Shown here piece by piece: positions 43,640 to 51,432 of a DNA stretch of 64,000 bases. The stretch comes from Coprenecus sp949297365 (GTDB lineage: Bacteria; Bacteroidota; Bacteroidia; Bacteroidales; UBA932): the NCBI GenBank assembly GCA_963931055.1, contig OZ006987.1, positions 310,001 through 374,000 on the forward strand, read 5' to 3'. Within the stretch, counting starts at the first letter, position 1. Each line of letters begins with the position of its first letter. The position numbers were made by a program, and so were the translations under genes. Under the pieces are notes generated by a model, which worked only from the letters and a program-made list of their open reading frames with translations, had not been told where the DNA came from and searched no databases.

Positions 43640-45085
43640 ATGGATACTAAGAAATTACGTCAAAAGATATTAGATCTTGCCATTCATGGTAAACTCGTAC
43701 CGCAAGACCCGAATGATGAACCTGCATCTGTCCTGCTTGAGCGCATCAAGGCAGAGAAAGAGCGGTTGATAAAAGAGGGGAAGATAAAAGGAAGTAAAAA
43801 GTCTGCAAAGACTTCTGATACGCCCCATTATCAGCAGGTGAAGCTTGAGGTACCAAATTCTTGGTATATGGTTTCTGTTTCAGATTTGTTTTTATTGAAT
43901 CCGAAATCAGAATTAGATGATAATATGAAAGTCGGATTTATTCCAATGGCACTTGTCGAGGATGGATTTTCAGGGAATCATTTCTATGAAGAACGTACAT
44001 GGAAAGATGTCAAAAGGGGGTATTGTCACTTTCAAAATGGAGATATTGGCATAGCGAAAATATCGCCATGCTTCGAAAATCGTAAATCAACGATATTCAA
44101 AAATCTTCCTAATACTTATGGCGCAGGAACAACAGAATTAGTTATTCTCAGACCAATTAAAGTTTACACAAAATTCTATCTTTATCTTTTCAAATCAGAT
44201 TGGTATGTCAAAGAAGGCACTAAATATTTCAAAGGTGTAGTTGGACAACAAAGAGTTCACAAAGAGATATTTACAGACTTATATATTCCTCTTCCTCCTT
44301 TTGCTGAGCAGCAACGCATCGTTAAAGAAATCGAGTATTGGTTTGCCTTAATAGACCAGATAGAACAAGACAAATCTGACTTGCAAACAGCAATTAGACA
44401 AACCAAAAGCAAAATTCTTGACCTTGCCATTCACGGCAAGCTCGTGCCGCAAGACCCGAATGACGAGCCTGCTTCGGAACTACTAAAACGCATCAACCCG
44501 AAAGCCGAAATCACTTGTGATAACGGGCATAGTGAGAAGTTGCCGCAAGGTTGGTACTCAGCAACAATCAATGATGTCTGTTTAGTAATAGGAGGAGTCT
44601 CATATAATAAAGCAGATATTCAAGATACTGGCATAAGAGTATTAAGAGGTGGTAATATACAGAGCGGAAAAGTGTTTTACTGTTCCGATGATGTATTCAT
44701 ACCTTTTTCATATCAAAATAAAGAAAACCAAGTGCAATATGGAGACATTATTGTTGTCGCTTCCACTGGAAGCCAAACCTTGATTGGGAAAACCGGTTTT
44801 GTTGATAGGGATATTCCTAAAACACAAATCGGAGCTTTCCTTCGAATTGTGAGACCAAAACAGAAAACCTTATCACCGTATATACGTCTTTTATTCCAAA
44901 CTGATGCCTACAAAGATTACATTAGGAATGTAGCAAAAGGTTCTAATATTAATAATGTAAAGAATGCCCATCTGCAAAATTATCAAATTTGTTTACCTCC
45001 ATTAGTCGAACAACAACGTATTGTCGCAAAAATCGAAGAACTGTTTTCCGTTCTCGATAATATTCAAAATGCCTTAGAAGCGTGA
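43640..45085 (+). CDS. hsdS: Type I specificity subunit, expressed copy
   Basis: 481 residues with two target-recognition domains. Conserved start (LRQKILDLAIHGKLVPQDPN), TRD1 (about 65-225), central spacer helices (EQQRIVKEIEYWFALIDQI and a second KILDLAIHGKLVPQDPN), TRD2 (about 295-445) and the C-terminal helix (EQQRIVAKIEELFSVLDNI). Sequence at 43818-43831 and 44507-44530 is shared, inverted, with the silent copy at 46442-47608, and 44521-44530 with the partial cassette at 45961. Recombination there would swap TRDs and change the methylated sequence. Confidence 0.94.
   Translation: MDTKKLRQKILDLAIHGKLVPQDPNDEPASVLLERIKAEKERLIKEGKIKGSKKSAKTSDTPHYQQVKLEVPNSWYMVSVSDLFLLNPKSELDDNMKVGFIPMALVEDGFSGNHFYEERTWKDVKRGYCHFQNGDIGIAKISPCFENRKSTIFKNLPNTYGAGTTELVILRPIKVYTKFYLYLFKSDWYVKEGTKYFKGVVGQQRVHKEIFTDLYIPLPPFAEQQRIVKEIEYWFALIDQIEQDKSDLQTAIRQTKSKILDLAIHGKLVPQDPNDEPASELLKRINPKAEITCDNGHSEKLPQGWYSATINDVCLVIGGVSYNKADIQDTGIRVLRGGNIQSGKVFYCSDDVFIPFSYQNKENQVQYGDIIVVASTGSQTLIGKTGFVDRDIPKTQIGAFLRIVRPKQKTLSPYIRLLFQTDAYKDYIRNVAKGSNINNVKNAHLQNYQICLPPLVEQQRIVAKIEELFSVLDNIQNALEA
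43818..43831 (+). repeat. Recombination site candidate before TRD1 of hsdS
   Basis: ATACGCCCCATTAT, present in inverted orientation at 47615-47628 in the silent hsdS copy. Identity stops on both sides, which is what a short crossover core between exchanged domains looks like. Confidence 0.6.
44507..44530 (+). repeat. Recombination site candidate between TRD1 and TRD2 of hsdS
   Basis: A 24-bp stretch ending TGATAACGGGCAT that is identical, inverted, at 46922-46945. Its last ten bases TAACGGGCAT also start the partial cassette at 45961. The identity is flanked upstream by about 90 bp of strong similarity, and stops at once downstream, at the TRD2 boundary. Confidence 0.7.
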
Positions 45086-45104
45086 TAAGATGCGCTTCTA
45101 AGGC
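45071..45104. terminator. Hairpin between hsdS and the convergent recombinase gene
   Basis: GCCTTAGAAGCG (45071-45082) and CGCTTCTAAGGC (45093-45104), a perfect 12-bp stem with a 10-nt loop that contains the hsdS stop codon. It probably ends transcription from both sides; it may also serve as part of a recombination region. Confidence 0.6.
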
Positions 45105-45111
45105 TACGCTA

Positions 45112-45921
45112 TTACCAATTTACTATCTTATCGACAATTTTCTGCTGTTCGCTGGCGGTGCGGCGCAGGTAGATGCGAGTGGTTTCTATGCTCTCATGCC
45201 CCATAAGGTCGGCCAATAAAGCAAGGTCGTTGAAACGGTCAAGGAAATTCTTGGCGAAACGGTGACGAAAAGAATGAGGATAAACAACATCACGGTTCAG
45301 TCCATACTTATCGGCAAAATGCTTTAGCTGTTGGGCAATACCGCGTGTCGTAATGCGCTGCCCGAAACGGTTGAGAAAGAGATAACCGCTCGTGACGCCT
45401 TTCCTTTTCAGCCACAATGAAGCCTCGCTCCGCAAGTTTTTGGGTATGTATAAACGGCGCACCTTACCGCCTTTGCTGTAAAGGTCGAGATAACCCACTT
45501 TCACGTGTTCAACCTTTATGTGAAGCAATTCACTTACCCGTGCACCTGTCGCCGCCATGAACCATACTACGAAATACCAATCCTCGTAACCGTCAGCCTT
45601 CAACTGAGCTTTCAGAAACTTGTAATCGGCATCGCTGATGACATTCTCTAAGAAGTTCTTTTGCTGCACTTTGACAAACTTCACTTTCAGTCTGTCGTGC
45701 TTGGTAAATTCCAAATACTTGTTGATTCCCTGCAAACGGAGATTTACGGTCTGCGGTTTGAAGTTCTCCACCAAATAACCTTTGTATGCCAGCAGGTTTT
45801 TTTTGTTCACTTCTCCATAATGGGTGAGAAAGTAATTCACTGTCCACATATACGATGTCACGGTGTTCTTTGCCAAATTCGTTTTGGCAAGATAATCTTT
45901 GAATCTTGTTATCATATACAT
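45112..45921 (-). CDS. Tyrosine recombinase, probable hsdS invertase
   Basis: 269 residues. SAM-like N-terminal core-binding domain (FKDYLAKTNLAKNTVTSYMW) and a catalytic domain with the expected residues: Arg in ATGARVSELLHIKVEHV, Lys in YSKGGKVRRL, HxxR in YPHSFRHRFAKNFLD, His in LMGHESIETTRIYLRR and the Tyr nucleophile in the same stretch. Its place between the expressed and silent hsdS segments is typical of invertases that shuffle type I specificity genes in Bacteroidetes. The start at 45921 has an alternative ATG six bases later. Confidence 0.9.
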   Translation of the reverse strand: MYMITRFKDYLAKTNLAKNTVTSYMWTVNYFLTHYGEVNKKNLLAYKGYLVENFKPQTVNLRLQGINKYLEFTKHDRLKVKFVKVQQKNFLENVISDADYKFLKAQLKADGYEDWYFVVWFMAATGARVSELLHIKVEHVKVGYLDLYSKGGKVRRLYIPKNLRSEASLWLKRKGVTSGYLFLNRFGQRITTRGIAQQLKHFADKYGLNRDVVYPHSFRHRFAKNFLDRFNDLALLADLMGHESIETTRIYLRRTASEQQKIVDKIVNW

Positions 45922-45960
45922 TAATTTTTGATGAATACAATAACAATATAAAGCGCAACC

Positions 45961-45970
45961 TAACGGGCAT
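45961..45970 (+). repeat. Recombination core at the edge of the partial hsdS cassette
   Basis: TAACGGGCAT, the shortest copy of the sequence shared with 44521-44530 and (inverted) 46922-46931. Upstream similarity ends abruptly here, so this decamer probably includes the crossover point. Confidence 0.6.
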
Positions 45971-46447
45971 TATCCGCAGTTACCTGACGGGTGGTGCAAA
46001 TGTCGATTAGAGGACATAGTTGAATACGAACAACCACAAGCCTATATAGTCAATTCAACTGATTATGACGACAGATATTTAACCCCTGTTTTAACGGCAG
46101 GGAAGTCTTTTGTAATAGGATATACCAACGAAACAGCAGGCATTTATCAGAATACGCCCTGTATCATTTTTGATGACTTCACCACAGATTCTAAACTCGT
46201 TGATTTTCCATTCAAGGTGAAATCATCTGCTATGAAAATCTTAAAAGTGGCAGATGATATAGAAATTGAATATGTTGCTATGTTTATGAACATAACACGG
46301 CTCATTGGTGACACTCATAAGCGTTATTGGATTTCAGAATACTCTAAACTTTGCATACCAATACCACCAAAAGAAGAACAAAAGCGTATAATCAATGCAG
46401 TAAACGCAATGTTTGAAAAACTTGATGCAATAATGGAGAGTTTATAA
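45962..46447 (+). pseudogene. Silent hsdS cassette: TRD2 variant and C-terminus only
   Basis: An open frame without a start, beginning NGHYPQLPDGWCKCRLEDI at the recombination core and running through a distinct TRD (YTNETAGIYQNTPCIIFDD, TRLIGDTHKRYWISEYSKL) to the HsdS C-terminal helix (EEQKRIINAVNAMFEKLDAI). It is unlikely to be translated where it is, but could replace the TRD2 of hsdS after two inversions. Its end and the end of the next silent copy form a 16-bp inverted repeat. Confidence 0.75.
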
Positions 46448-46465
46448 ATTCTCCATTATTGCATC
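46424..46465. repeat. 16-bp inverted repeat at the joined 3' ends of two silent hsdS segments
   Basis: GATGCAATAATGGAGA (46424-46439) and its complement at 46450-46465, with ten bases between. It arises from the same C-terminal codons in opposite orientations, and could also act as a terminator or additional inversion site. Confidence 0.6.
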
Positions 46466-47608
46466 CAATTTACTATGCATTGAATTTATCACAGTAACAA
46501 TTCTTACTTGTTCATCATAAGGTGGTACGGGTACTTCTATTGCCTTAAATAGCTTCTTATCCAGATGAGGTATTGCCGAACCTACTTTGTTTTCACGCAA
46601 TGCTTTACGATGCAGGTTTATAACGTGTAAGATGTACTCTGCAACCATATTTTCATTGATATGTAGTTGCTTGAATGTGCTGCCTTGATAACCTTCAATC
46701 GGCGTTCTGAACACTTCACCAGAGTTTTCTCCATCAACCAAAATCAATAGGCTATTGGCTGCTACATATCGCCCATTTGTCAGTGTCTTAAAATCACGTT
46801 CTCCTCTTAGATATTTTACATCAAGATTTGGCATTCCCTTACCGTCAAGTTTCTCTCCATCCGTCAAAGAACATAGCATTTGCATGGGAACTATTGTCCA
46901 ACTATCAGGCAACTGCGGATAATGCCCGTTATCACAAGTGATTTCAGCTTTCGGGTTGATGCGTTTTAGCAGTTCCGATGCAGGTTCGTCATTCGAGTCT
47001 TGCGGCACGAGTTTGCCATGGATAGCGAGGTCAAGGATTTTACTTTTAGTCTGTTTGATGACTGTTTGCAAGTCAGATTCGTCTTGTTCTATCTGATCTA
47101 TTAAAGTAAGCCAATGTTCTATCTCTGTTACTATCCTTTCTTGTTCAGCGAGTGGCGGTAGTGGGATAGCGGTATTGACAATTATTTCTTTTGAAATATT
47201 TGGTTGTGCTCCACCACCACCTTTTGCTATAAACATATCTCTATGAGATAAAAGGAAATAGAATAGGTACTTTTGAGTTATTGCAAAATACTCAATACAT
47301 GCGCAACATGCTTGATTTGTTGTCGCAGGAAAGGTGAGTATTCCTAATTTACCTATTGTTGCCCCATACATTGCGATAAGGACACTTCCCGTAGGATTAA
47401 TTTTGGCTGAAGAATTGGCAACTGCATCTTCTGTTATCTTTTCTGGAATATTAGTAATCAACCCATCATTTAAATCACCAGTCTTTAGCCACGGAATATT
47501 TCCACCATAATAAGATTTGTTGGAACGACTTGGTGTTCCTCCAGCTTGCCACGTTCCAATGTTTCCTAATGTCGTCCACGCCCAATTATCAGGCACTTCA
47601 AACGGCAC
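46442..47608 (-). pseudogene. Silent hsdS copy lacking its N-terminal segment
   Basis: 388 codons from an ATG at 47608 (MPFEVPDNWAWTTLGNIG), with TRD1 variant, central spacer (EQERIVTEIEHWLTLIDQI, KILDLAIHGKLVPQDSN) and TRD2 variant ending in EQVRIVTVINSMHSKLDAI. It lacks the first 60 or so residues present in the expressed hsdS, which supports a silent-donor role. Both TRDs differ from those of hsdS. It could still be translated as a short protein, but no promoter was seen. Confidence 0.8.
46922..46945 (-). repeat. Recombination site candidate in the silent hsdS copy (between TRDs)
   Basis: Inverted copy of 44507-44530, identical over 24 bp. On the cassette side the match to 45961 extends to 21 bp (TAACGGGCATTATCCGCAGT and one more base). 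Confidence 0.7.
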
Positions 47609-47614
47609 ATTCCC

Positions 47615-47628
47615 ATAATGGGGCGTAT
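47615..47628 (-). repeat. Recombination site candidate in the silent hsdS copy (before TRD1)
   Basis: Inverted copy of the 14-bp sequence at 43818-43831, at the point where similarity to the expressed hsdS ends. Confidence 0.6.
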
Positions 47629-47690
47629 GTATAGTAAGTGATGATTAATTATATGCTAAAATTTTTCCGTAATATATTTTGAATTAGTTT

Positions 47691-49064
47691 TTATCTTCTA
47701 TTCCCTTTTTTCTGTTCACCCCACGGAAGATTAGACGATGAGCCGCCAGAGCCAGTGCCAACATGAACCTCTGCCGGACCACCAGCGGCAAGAGTGAACG
47801 CTGCTCCCAGCAGTTCCGCCTGCTTTCCGTTTACTTGTTCCTGCGGCTCGAATACGGCGTTGACAAACACCTCGTCCGTGATTTGCCCGTTGAAATGTCT
47901 TTGGGCCACATCATAGTCTATCTGGAATTTGGTATCCTCAAAAAGTTCCTCTCCGACCCGTGTCCAGATGTGGAGCGACGGATTCCGGTAGTTGGACACG
48001 TTGATGCGGACAAGCTCAGCACCGGATGAGAGGCTGTAACGCTGAGGGTTTGCCATCCGGTCAAGCCGGTCTATCTGTTTCCGTTGCCTGTCTATGACGG
48101 CATTTTTCTCTTCTGACTGCCGCTCGGCGGTTTCCGCCCTGCGGATGGCTGCGTCTATCTCTTTCTGGTAGCCGTTCCGCAGCTTTTCGATTCCTGATTT
48201 GTGCCGCTCCTGCAACCGTGCCTTTTCTGCCTGAAGATTCTTAATCTGTTTATTGAGTTCGGCAATCTGCCCGTCCTTGTCCGCAAGTTCCTTCTTTGCC
48301 TTGGCGAGGTCTCCCTTTCCGAACCACGCAAGGATGGTATTCTTGCCCTCCTGCGCCTTCTCCACATCGGCCTGTAACTTGGCTATATCCTCTTCATATT
48401 GGATTACCTGCGGCCTGTAGTATTCTGAGTTCGCCTGATGCTTGGCGGTGGAGCCGACAATTCCACGCTGTAACCCGAACGGTTTCATGGCCGCAGCGTA
48501 ACTGTTCTGGTATTCATGAAGCTTTGTGCGCCGCATCACATCATCCGCTGACAAACGGGGACCGGATTTCGTCTCGTACTTCTTCTCTCCCTCCCGTTTC
48601 CTGCGGAGACGTTCTCCGGTCACAATGGGAACGATGGTGGCGTGCAAGTGGGGAGTTTTCTCGTCCATGTGCAGTACGCACGACACAAGGTTCTCTTCGC
48701 CGAAGGTCTCCTTTAGCCATTTGAGATTGGCATCGATCCAGTTGTCCAGTCTGCCGTCATTGGCAATTTTCATCATCTGCTCATGAGTCCCGGACAGGAT
48801 GACACGGATGGCCTTTGTCTGGTTTTTGCCGACCTTGCGGCGCAGCCCGGCGGTGTCAATGCGGTGCTGTATCGCCTCGGTGCGGCAGGATACCCCTTTG
48901 GGGAATCTGACCAGTTCCCTGTTTAGATGTGTCCTGCCTGCATCGGCATTTGCCGGAACATATTTCTTTCCCTTGGCATCCTTTCTTTCTATATGGCATG
49001 ACATTCCGCTGTCATTGCCGCTGCCACGCTGCAGGTGGCAGACCGCGTATTGTGTATTGCTCAT
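47691..49064 (-). CDS. MobV-family relaxase (Pre/Mob)
   Basis: 457 residues from MSNTQYAVCHLQRG (49064); the ATG at 49124 lies in the candidate oriT flank. N-terminal relaxase with the HxDExxPHxH-type metal motif LHMDEKTPHLHATIVPI (near 132-147), then a long coiled-coil region (about 220-350, rich in Ala, Lys, Glu, Gln). It nicks the oriT and leads transfer using another element's conjugation machinery. The C-terminal 100 residues are less conserved (GGPAEVHVGTGSGG). It marks this stretch as part of a mobilizable element or its remnant. Confidence 0.9.
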   Translation of the reverse strand: MSNTQYAVCHLQRGSGNDSGMSCHIERKDAKGKKYVPANADAGRTHLNRELVRFPKGVSCRTEAIQHRIDTAGLRRKVGKNQTKAIRVILSGTHEQMMKIANDGRLDNWIDANLKWLKETFGEENLVSCVLHMDEKTPHLHATIVPIVTGERLRRKREGEKKYETKSGPRLSADDVMRRTKLHEYQNSYAAAMKPFGLQRGIVGSTAKHQANSEYYRPQVIQYEEDIAKLQADVEKAQEGKNTILAWFGKGDLAKAKKELADKDGQIAELNKQIKNLQAEKARLQERHKSGIEKLRNGYQKEIDAAIRRAETAERQSEEKNAVIDRQRKQIDRLDRMANPQRYSLSSGAELVRINVSNYRNPSLHIWTRVGEELFEDTKFQIDYDVAQRHFNGQITDEVFVNAVFEPQEQVNGKQAELLGAAFTLAAGGPAEVHVGTGSGGSSSNLPWGEQKKGNRR

Positions 49065-49093
49065 ATCTGTTCGTCTTATGGTTGTCATTTCTG

Positions 49094-49227
49094 TTGTAAA
49101 ATCCCGTTTTATTGTCGGAGGCATATACTTGAATCCGAAGGGGGGCCCCTCGGCTTATGGGCTTTTTGACTGCCGGACGCGGAGCGGAGGCGGTGAAAAT
49201 GCCCTAATAAGCTACGGGATTTTACAA
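49094..49227. other. Candidate oriT region bounded by 14-bp inverted repeats
   Basis: TTGTAAAATCCCGT (49094-49107) and ACGGGATTTTACAA (49214-49227) are perfect inverted copies enclosing 106 bp. Inside is a near-palindrome CCGAAGGGGGGCCCCTCGG at 49135-49153. Location directly upstream of a MobV gene is where oriT is usually found. No nick consensus was assigned. Confidence 0.5.
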
Positions 49228-49269
49228 CCCCTTCCCCCTTGGGACAGCAAGCTGTCCGATACCTTTCCG

Positions 49270-50337
49270 TCATTCCGCTTTCCCTGCATCCACCAGCTCG
49301 AGCCCGAAGGTGTCGATGAGGGACTGTAATGCGGGATTGCGTTTTATCATCTGTTGAAGGATCATCTGTGGCGTGTCCTCCATAAGGAGGAAGTCGGCGA
49401 TGTCCAGTCCCTGACTGCGCTGTTCATTGGTCGCTATCCTTTCCAGCAGGTCGGAACATGTGGCACGCCTGCATACGGGTTCCAGCATCGGCAGCCGCCT
49501 CCTCCATTCTTCCGTCGCCTTAAGGTCTGGGAAGAGAATCACCTCCCGACCGCCCAATATCTGCATGGTCTCGCTGTTGAAACACCCATGCATCCCTCCG
49601 GTGGCAAGCCAAACGAAGTCGGGGATGAAATGGGCGGCGACAAGTGCCGTCTTCTCGCTATCGACAATGGCTACAGGCTTGGCGGACATGGTGGCGGAGG
49701 TGTCCGACAGCAGGTGCTCACCGAACAGGCACTGCTTCATCCTGAAATCCGGTATCTTCCTTACTGAATGTACCCAGCTGACTTGGTTGAAAGGCTCCTT
49801 AACCCGGTGTCCCGTTTCAGCGTCATAGCCCATGATCTTGCCCGCACGCACATTGCCGTCCCGGTCTGTCTGCCAGAATACGGCTGCTCCGCCCCACATC
49901 CTTGACGTGCCTACCCTGTAGAGACGGAACAACCTGTCCGTATTCTCCTTGCCGGCCACCTTAGTGAAGTAGCAGTATAAGGGGTTGATGTCGTACCTGC
50001 GCATGGATTGCTCCACCCAATCGGAGGGTAGAAAGGATATCCGTGGCTCCTGTTCGGGCACCGGTTTCGCTGCCGGTCTTGCAGCCACCGGTGTGCGGCA
50101 GTTTCTCTCCTGCTCACTCAACCTCTCCTTGACGGCCGGATTATCCCGGAAGTATTCTTTCGGAGTATAGTGGTAGCCGCAACTGTTGATATGGTCACAG
50201 ATACCCACGTTGTCAGGGAAGGAAATCTCTCCCGCCTCGTCGATATAACGGGTAAAGCAGGACTTCCTGCCGCACTCCGGACAAGCTGTCTTGCTGCCCG
50301 GACGGTATTTCTGAAGATGGAATCTGTATCCGTTCAT
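49270..50337 (-). CDS. DUF6371-type primase-like protein
   Basis: 355 residues from MNGYRFHLQKYRPGSKTACP. An N-terminal zinc-binding segment (CPECGRKSCFTRY ... CDHINSCGYH), a middle domain (WVEQSMRRYDINPLYCYFTK) and a TOPRIM-like C-terminal domain (PVAIVDSEKTALVAAHF, GGREVILFPDLKATEEW). This resembles CHC2-zinc/TOPRIM primases encoded next to mobilization genes in Bacteroides elements, and probably initiates complementary-strand synthesis after transfer. Overlaps the upstream small frame in an ATGA junction. Confidence 0.75.
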   Translation of the reverse strand: MNGYRFHLQKYRPGSKTACPECGRKSCFTRYIDEAGEISFPDNVGICDHINSCGYHYTPKEYFRDNPAVKERLSEQERNCRTPVAARPAAKPVPEQEPRISFLPSDWVEQSMRRYDINPLYCYFTKVAGKENTDRLFRLYRVGTSRMWGGAAVFWQTDRDGNVRAGKIMGYDAETGHRVKEPFNQVSWVHSVRKIPDFRMKQCLFGEHLLSDTSATMSAKPVAIVDSEKTALVAAHFIPDFVWLATGGMHGCFNSETMQILGGREVILFPDLKATEEWRRRLPMLEPVCRRATCSDLLERIATNEQRSQGLDIADFLLMEDTPQMILQQMIKRNPALQSLIDTFGLELVDAGKAE

Positions 50338-50558
50338 GATGCTCTCTTTCGTGGATTCCTGCAAATGAAAACGGCCATTTGCAGCCTGCAGTTCTTGCAG
50401 TCTTGCAGGAATTTTACCTTTCCAGTACTCCGAGACTGCAAAACTGCAAAGACTGCAGGCTGCAACAAGGGGTCATCCGTTGCAGTTTCGGGTTGGCGGT
50501 TCATTATCGTTTTCATTAGATTTACCCGAACTGCACAGTTCTTCTTACGGTTATTCAA
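50334..50558 (-). CDS. Small reading frame coupled to the primase-like gene
   Basis: 74 residues, basic, no recognised domain (MNNRKKNCAVRVNLMKTIMN start; ends FICRNPRKRAS). Its TGA overlaps the next ATG (ATGA). It contains the 28-bp inverted repeat at 50381-50463, so it may be the tail of a truncated primase/helicase gene or not a protein at all. Confidence 0.35.
   Translation of the reverse strand: MNNRKKNCAVRVNLMKTIMNRQPETATDDPLLQPAVFAVLQSRSTGKVKFLQDCKNCRLQMAVFICRNPRKRAS
50381..50463. repeat. 28-bp imperfect inverted repeat rich in CTGCAG/TGCAG
   Basis: 50381-50408 pairs with 50436-50463 (three mismatches by my count), 27 bases between. Each arm has three TGCAG-like units. Located just upstream of the primase-like gene, it could be a single-strand origin-like hairpin, an attenuator or a protein-binding site. 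Confidence 0.6.
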
Positions 50559-50803
50559 CCAAAGAAGATATCCTCAACTCTCAGATACTGGCCATAGATT
50601 CAATTAAGGAATATTATTTTGACACGCTGTTTATCTACAGAAGATACAGACACTCACTGAAACTGACTGACAAGACACCATCCGATTCACCAAGATATGA
50701 TACATCATTCTGACTTTGTGCAATCTGCCTATAATAGAAGAGATGTATTCATTTTAAATTATATTGAAGTGAATACGTCTTTTTGTAGACAGCAATAAGG
50801 TGA
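50559..50803. other. Intergenic stretch with probable gene remnants
   Basis: A plus-strand frame ending at 50713 reads EDILNSQILAIDSIKEYYF and then SLKLTDKTPSDSPRYD before its stop; it has no sensible start and resembles the tail of a lost gene. The rest is AT-rich with no recognised feature. This is a likely deletion junction at the edge of the mobilizable region. Confidence 0.35.
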
Positions 50804-51055
50804 ATTGAAGATAAAAACGTATATTTGCTGTGCCATCAAGTCATTGAGAAGGCACTCAAGGCATATTGGAGCAAAGTGCTGGAAGAGCCTCCTTTGAAGA
50901 TTCATCACCTGTCAAGGCTGGCTTTAAAGTCAGGTCTGATGGCAAGGTATCCGTCCTATAAGGAGCTGCTGATGAAAGTTCTGACGCCGGAATACTGCAA
51001 GGAATTGTTAAACAAGATAAAAACACTTCAATTATGGATAAAGGGCAGGCTTTAG
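50804..51055 (+). pseudogene. 5'-truncated HEPN-domain gene
   Basis: The frame is open only from 50804 and gives LLCHQVIEKALKAYWSKVLEE, the middle helix of a HEPN (HepT-like) domain, then PPLKIHHLSRLALKSGLM and a C-terminal helix. The first helix is missing and there is no ATG; a TTG at 50825 could serve. HEPN proteins paired with MNT are usually RNase toxins, but neither the start nor an RxxxxH motif is visible here. The end overlaps the MNT gene by 22 nt, as in intact pairs. Confidence 0.6.
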
Positions 51056-51330
51056 ATATAGCAAGGAAATACAAGGCAATGGTAGCTGAACACCTGCCAT
51101 TGAAGGCGTTGTATCTCTATGGCTCATACAGCAAAGGGAACTACACTGAGGAAAGTGATATAGATATTGCCGTAGTGGTTTCAAAAAGAAGTGAAAACTA
51201 CTTTGAAGACACTCCTTTACTCTGGAAGTTAGGCAGGAAAGTAAGCTGTCTGATAGAACCGGTCCTACTGACAGAGGATGATGACAGTCCTCTTTATGAA
51301 GATCTTCTCAGGACTGGGGTACTGGTGTGA
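51034..51330 (+). CDS. MNT-type minimal nucleotidyltransferase (antitoxin type)
   Basis: 98 residues. MNT core LYLYGSYSKGNYTEESDIDIAVV with GSx...SDIDI metal motif. Partners of HEPN proteins neutralise them by binding or by AMP transfer. Full length, unlike its HEPN neighbour. A second, unrelated-type MNT pair lies at 59249-60027. Confidence 0.85.
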   Translation: MDKGQALDIARKYKAMVAEHLPLKALYLYGSYSKGNYTEESDIDIAVVVSKRSENYFEDTPLLWKLGRKVSCLIEPVLLTEDDDSPLYEDLLRTGVLV

Positions 51331-51376
51331 CACAATTTATTGCGTCAACTTAAGTCCTGCTATTCCAATCAAAATA

Positions 51377-51426
51377 TGACGTGAATAATTTGCCTATTCG
51401 CGTCATTAATTCTATTTTTGCGAATA
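51377..51426 (+). promoter_or_regulatory. Promoter and candidate operator of the Fic gene
   Basis: TTTG (51389-51392), 20-nt spacer, TATTTTTG (51413-51420): a full Bacteroidetes promoter. An inverted repeat TGACGTGAATA (51377-51387) / TATTCGCGTCA (51395-51405; one mismatch) overlaps the -33 box, and a third half site GCGAATA follows the -7 box (51420-51426). This arrangement suggests autorepression by the Fic protein's own HTH-like end. Confidence 0.65.
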
Positions 51427-51432
51427 AACCGA

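Noticed and set aside
46442..47608. Second, independent type I specificity gene
   Set aside because: It lacks the N-terminal part and a promoter, and shares inverted junction sequences with hsdS, so a silent donor is the simpler reading.
47691..50337. Replicating plasmid backbone
   Set aside because: There is a relaxase and a primase-like gene but no replication initiator or partition gene, and core genes follow on both sides.
50804..51330. Functional HEPN/MNT toxin-antitoxin pair
   Set aside because: The HEPN gene lacks its start and first helix and no RNase motif is visible.
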